Positions 46,264 to 48,065 of a stretch of DNA of 48,065 nucleotides are shown here, piece after piece. The notes below the pieces were generated by a model, which saw nothing but the letters and a program-made list of their open reading frames with translations, ran no database searches and had not been told where the DNA came from. Numbering within the stretch: the first letter of the stretch is position 1; each line of letters starts with the position of its first letter. Location of the stretch: positions 1 through 48,065 of the forward strand of contig JAQWLN010000162.1 of the NCBI GenBank assembly GCA_029247265.1. The letters are read 5' to 3'. The stretch is from Fuerstiella sp. Lineage in GTDB: Bacteria; Planctomycetota; Planctomycetia; Planctomycetales; Planctomycetaceae. Position numbers and translations under genes: made by a program.

Positions 46264-46299
46264 GTGCTCATCCTGAGCACACGCCTCGGTGTGTTCAGG
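46264..46299. terminator. Overlapping alternative hairpins after the Fae-like gene
   Basis: GTGCTCA (46264-46270) pairs with TGAGCAC (46274-46280); alternatively CCTGAGCACAC (46272-46282) pairs with GTGTGTTCAGG (46289-46299), 11 bp with one G-T pair. The two share bases, so only one forms at a time. They lie 2 bp after the Fae-like stop. No T-run. Confidence 0.45.
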
Positions 46300-46333
46300 A
46301 ACGTCACCCACTGCCGGCCGACCTGAAGAGTCG

Positions 46334-46846
46334 TTAATGACTTACGTTTAGCGTGATGTCATGTGTCGACTCGGCGTCGACGCCAGGCAACTGAATGCGT
46401 AATCGAATCAGGAACTTCGGTGTTTCCTTCGGGATCGTCAAACCACCCTGCGCGTAGTGAGCAGGCTCTTCATCCGTCTTTGGCTCAAAGACGGTTGCCT
46501 GCTCCTCACACAGCACGGCTTCGCCGTCTTCGTTCACAATACTATTGTGAACGACCGCATTCGAAACGTCTTCACCATCTTTTGAAATGCTGACGGCAGG
46601 TTCAATTTCATCACCACCATGGAAGTGTTCACCGTGATGGCCAAGTGAAATCAGGAATTCGCCATCTTCGATGTCACTTTGCACCCAGACAAGCTTGTCC
46701 GCGTCACCATGAGTGTGACCTGTGTCTGCCGCGGCTGAATTTTGCGGTGCTGGGGGTGTATCAGCGACAGGAGTCTGCCCATCCTGGCACCCGATCGCCA
46801 CTAGAATCGCTACGATGAATGCTGATTGAAATCCGTTGTTGATCAT
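46334..46846 (-). CDS. Small His-rich lipoprotein, function unknown
   Basis: I do not recognise a named family. From the ATG at 46846 the protein has 170 aa: a signal peptide with lipobox-like AIGC (Cys at about residue 19), a Pro/Ala-rich linker with HTHGDADK, and a domain rich in acidic residues with LGHHGEHFHGGDEIEPAV, which could bind a metal, then a beta-rich C-terminus (KFLIRLRIQLPGVDAES). The longer open frame to 46996 overlaps the aminotransferase 3' end and is unlikely. It converges with the Fae-like gene. Confidence 0.7.
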   Translation of the reverse strand: MINNGFQSAFIVAILVAIGCQDGQTPVADTPPAPQNSAAADTGHTHGDADKLVWVQSDIEDGEFLISLGHHGEHFHGGDEIEPAVSISKDGEDVSNAVVHNSIVNEDGEAVLCEEQATVFEPKTDEEPAHYAQGGLTIPKETPKFLIRLRIQLPGVDAESTHDITLNVSH

Positions 46847-46979
46847 CGCTCGTTTGCTTTCGTGCTCAATCGAAATGCAGTGAATACCAGCCACTGAATG
46901 AAGCGTATCACACGCTATCCCATGTTTCTTTGGGGCTTCCGGGCAGCCATCGTGACGGCAATCCGGCCTCGACGGCGCG

Positions 46980-48065
46980 CTACGTTGCCAACTCAACTTC
47001 GTCTCTATTCAGGCACTTGTCAATCTGGCGAACTGCCTGACGCAGACGCTGGCTGTTTTCGACGATGGCCAGTCGCAGACAACCTTCTCCGTCGTCTCCG
47101 AAACCTCGACCCGGACTGACGGCGACGCCACCTTCGTTAAGCAGCTTCATCGCAAATTCGATTGACCCCATCTCCCTCCACGCTGCGGGCATGTCTGTCC
47201 ACACAAACATGCCTGCCTTGGGTGGTGTTACGTCCCATCCCAGTCGTGTCAGTCCTTCGCAAAGAACATCCCGACGCGACTGATATTCTTTCGTGATACT
47301 CTCCACAGCGGCATCGCAGTGCCTCATCGCGACAATGGCGGCAATCTGAATCGGCTGAAAAATCCCGTAGTCGTAATACCCCTTGATTGTCGCCAGGGCA
47401 CGCACCATTTCCTGATTGCCACAGCAATAGCCAATTCGCCAGCCAGCCATGCTGTAGCTCTTGCTCATCGAAGTCATTTCGACGCCAACGTCGATTGCGC
47501 CTGGCGTTGCCAGAAAGCTGGGCGCCTGGTATCCGTCGTAACAGATGTCTGCGTAGGCAAAGTCACTAATCACAAGAAAGCCGTGCTTCTTTGCCAAAGC
47601 AACAAGGTCGACATAAAAATCCTGCTCGATCACCGTGGCCGTTGGGTTGTGCGGAAAATTGACCACGACAACCTTCGGCTTGGGCACAAGATTTTCGCAC
47701 GTGTATGCGATGTTTTGCAGAAACTTTTCCGGCTCACGCGTATCCAGAGTAATCACGTTGCCGGAAGCCAGCATCACAGCGTACACGTGGACCGGGAAAT
47801 AGGGTGAAGGCACGATTGCGGTGTCGCCGGGCCCCATCAGGGCCAGACACATGTGGCTGAAGCCCTCTTTGGAACCAATACAGGCCAGCACTTCGCTGTC
47901 AGGATCCAGCCGGACGCCGTAACGCTTCCAGTATCGTGCGGACACTTCCTTCCGCAAATTCTCAATTCCGCTGCTGACGGAGTATCGGTGATTGCGCGAG
48001 TCGGCCAGGGCCTCTTCGATCTTCTGGACAATCAATGGATCGGGCGGATCAGTCGGATTCCCCAT
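46980..48065 (-). CDS. Class I/II PLP aminotransferase, AlaC-like (5' end missing)
   Basis: Fold-type I aminotransferase. Visible: [14 protein letters not shown] (cofactor site), [30 protein letters not shown] and the PLP-lysine motif [15 protein letters not shown], then [22 protein letters not shown]. Family members such as AlaC and LL-diaminopimelate aminotransferase-like proteins have about 30-40 more residues before an FxMGNP motif; here the visible sequence starts exactly at MGNP at the right edge, so the frame continues beyond the window and the ATG at the edge is internal. Substrate (alanine/glutamate or similar) is inferred. It is 133 bp upstream of the lipoprotein gene. Confidence 0.9.
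   Translation of the reverse strand: MGNPTDPPDPLIVQKIEEALADSRNHRYSVSSGIENLRKEVSARYWKRYGVRLDPDSEVLACIGSKEGFSHMCLALMGPGDTAIVPSPYFPVHVYAVMLASGNVITLDTREPEKFLQNIAYTCENLVPKPKVVVVNFPHNPTATVIEQDFYVDLVALAKKHGFLVISDFAYADICYDGYQAPSFLATPGAIDVGVEMTSMSKSYSMAGWRIGYCCGNQEMVRALATIKGYYDYGIFQPIQIAAIVAMRHCDAAVESITKEYQSRRDVLCEGLTRLGWDVTPPKAGMFVWTDMPAAWREMGSIEFAMKLLNEGGVAVSPGRGFGDDGEGCLRLAIVENSQRLRQAVRQIDKCLNRDEVELAT

Overview
The window reads as a chromosomal segment of a planctomycete (order Planctomycetales or close relatives). The evidence is the set of protein families that are typical of, or strongly expanded in, that phylum: a PSCyt1/DUF1549/DUF1553 cytochrome-like protein, a DUF1501 Tat-exported protein, a tandem DUF1080 protein, a secreted sulfatase, a large glucose/sorbosone dehydrogenase-like protein with c-type haem motifs, and a Fae-like protein of the tetrahydromethanopterin C1 pathway. 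Genus and species cannot be fixed from the sequence alone. Gene density is high, most genes are ordinary housekeeping or planctomycete accessory genes, and I see no prophage, IS transposase or CRISPR array.

Layout. 1-5.6 kb: the start of a secreted protein running off the left edge, a degenerate Uma2-family protein, then a minus-strand sulfatase and PSCyt1-DUF1549-DUF1553 pair. 5.7-9.5 kb: minus-strand rsmD, htpG and an acyl-CoA-dehydrogenase-like gene. 9.8-13.5 kb: plus-strand HU, csrA, tRNA-Glu(TTC) with an intrinsic terminator, then a sigma factor / membrane anti-sigma-like protein / Arg-Gly-tailed membrane protein operon. 13.5-16.9 kb: minus-strand dxr-rseP, facing the sigma operon. 17.2-20.3 kb: an NRAMP-fold transporter with an altered metal site, and a Xer recombinase. 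20.4-27.3 kb: DUF1501, trmB, a Ser/Thr kinase with an extracytoplasmic sensor, uvrB. 27.4-32.2 kb: a minus-strand mreB-mreC-mreD-mrdA cell-shape cluster. 32.4-38 kb: DUF1080, then a minus-strand recO-BamD-like-LptE-like operon and a porin with a clear terminator. 38.5-42.2 kb: family 4 uracil-DNA glycosylase, a quinone-oxidoreductase-like MDR protein, cysS. 42.3-48 kb: the large haem dehydrogenase, Fae-like protein, a His-rich lipoprotein and an aminotransferase cut by the right edge.

How the genes relate. The envelope is a recurring theme: the mre/mrdA cluster (wall elongation), BamD-like and LptE-like lipoproteins (outer-membrane assembly), a porin, a site-2 protease beside a sigma/anti-sigma pair, and several exported catabolic proteins. 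The most unusual signals are a 101-bp intergenic repeat present twice at about 82 percent identity (22647-22747 and 39366-39466), a double-hairpin palindromic element at 40619-40676, and a group of proteins whose family-defining active-site residues are changed (sulfatase CSTCR instead of CxPSR, NRAMP-like GGGS instead of DPGN, Fae-like without the catalytic His, Uma2 with a broken nuclease site, acyl-CoA-dehydrogenase-like without the usual Glu). All residue-level statements come from reading translations by eye; no database or alignment program was used.
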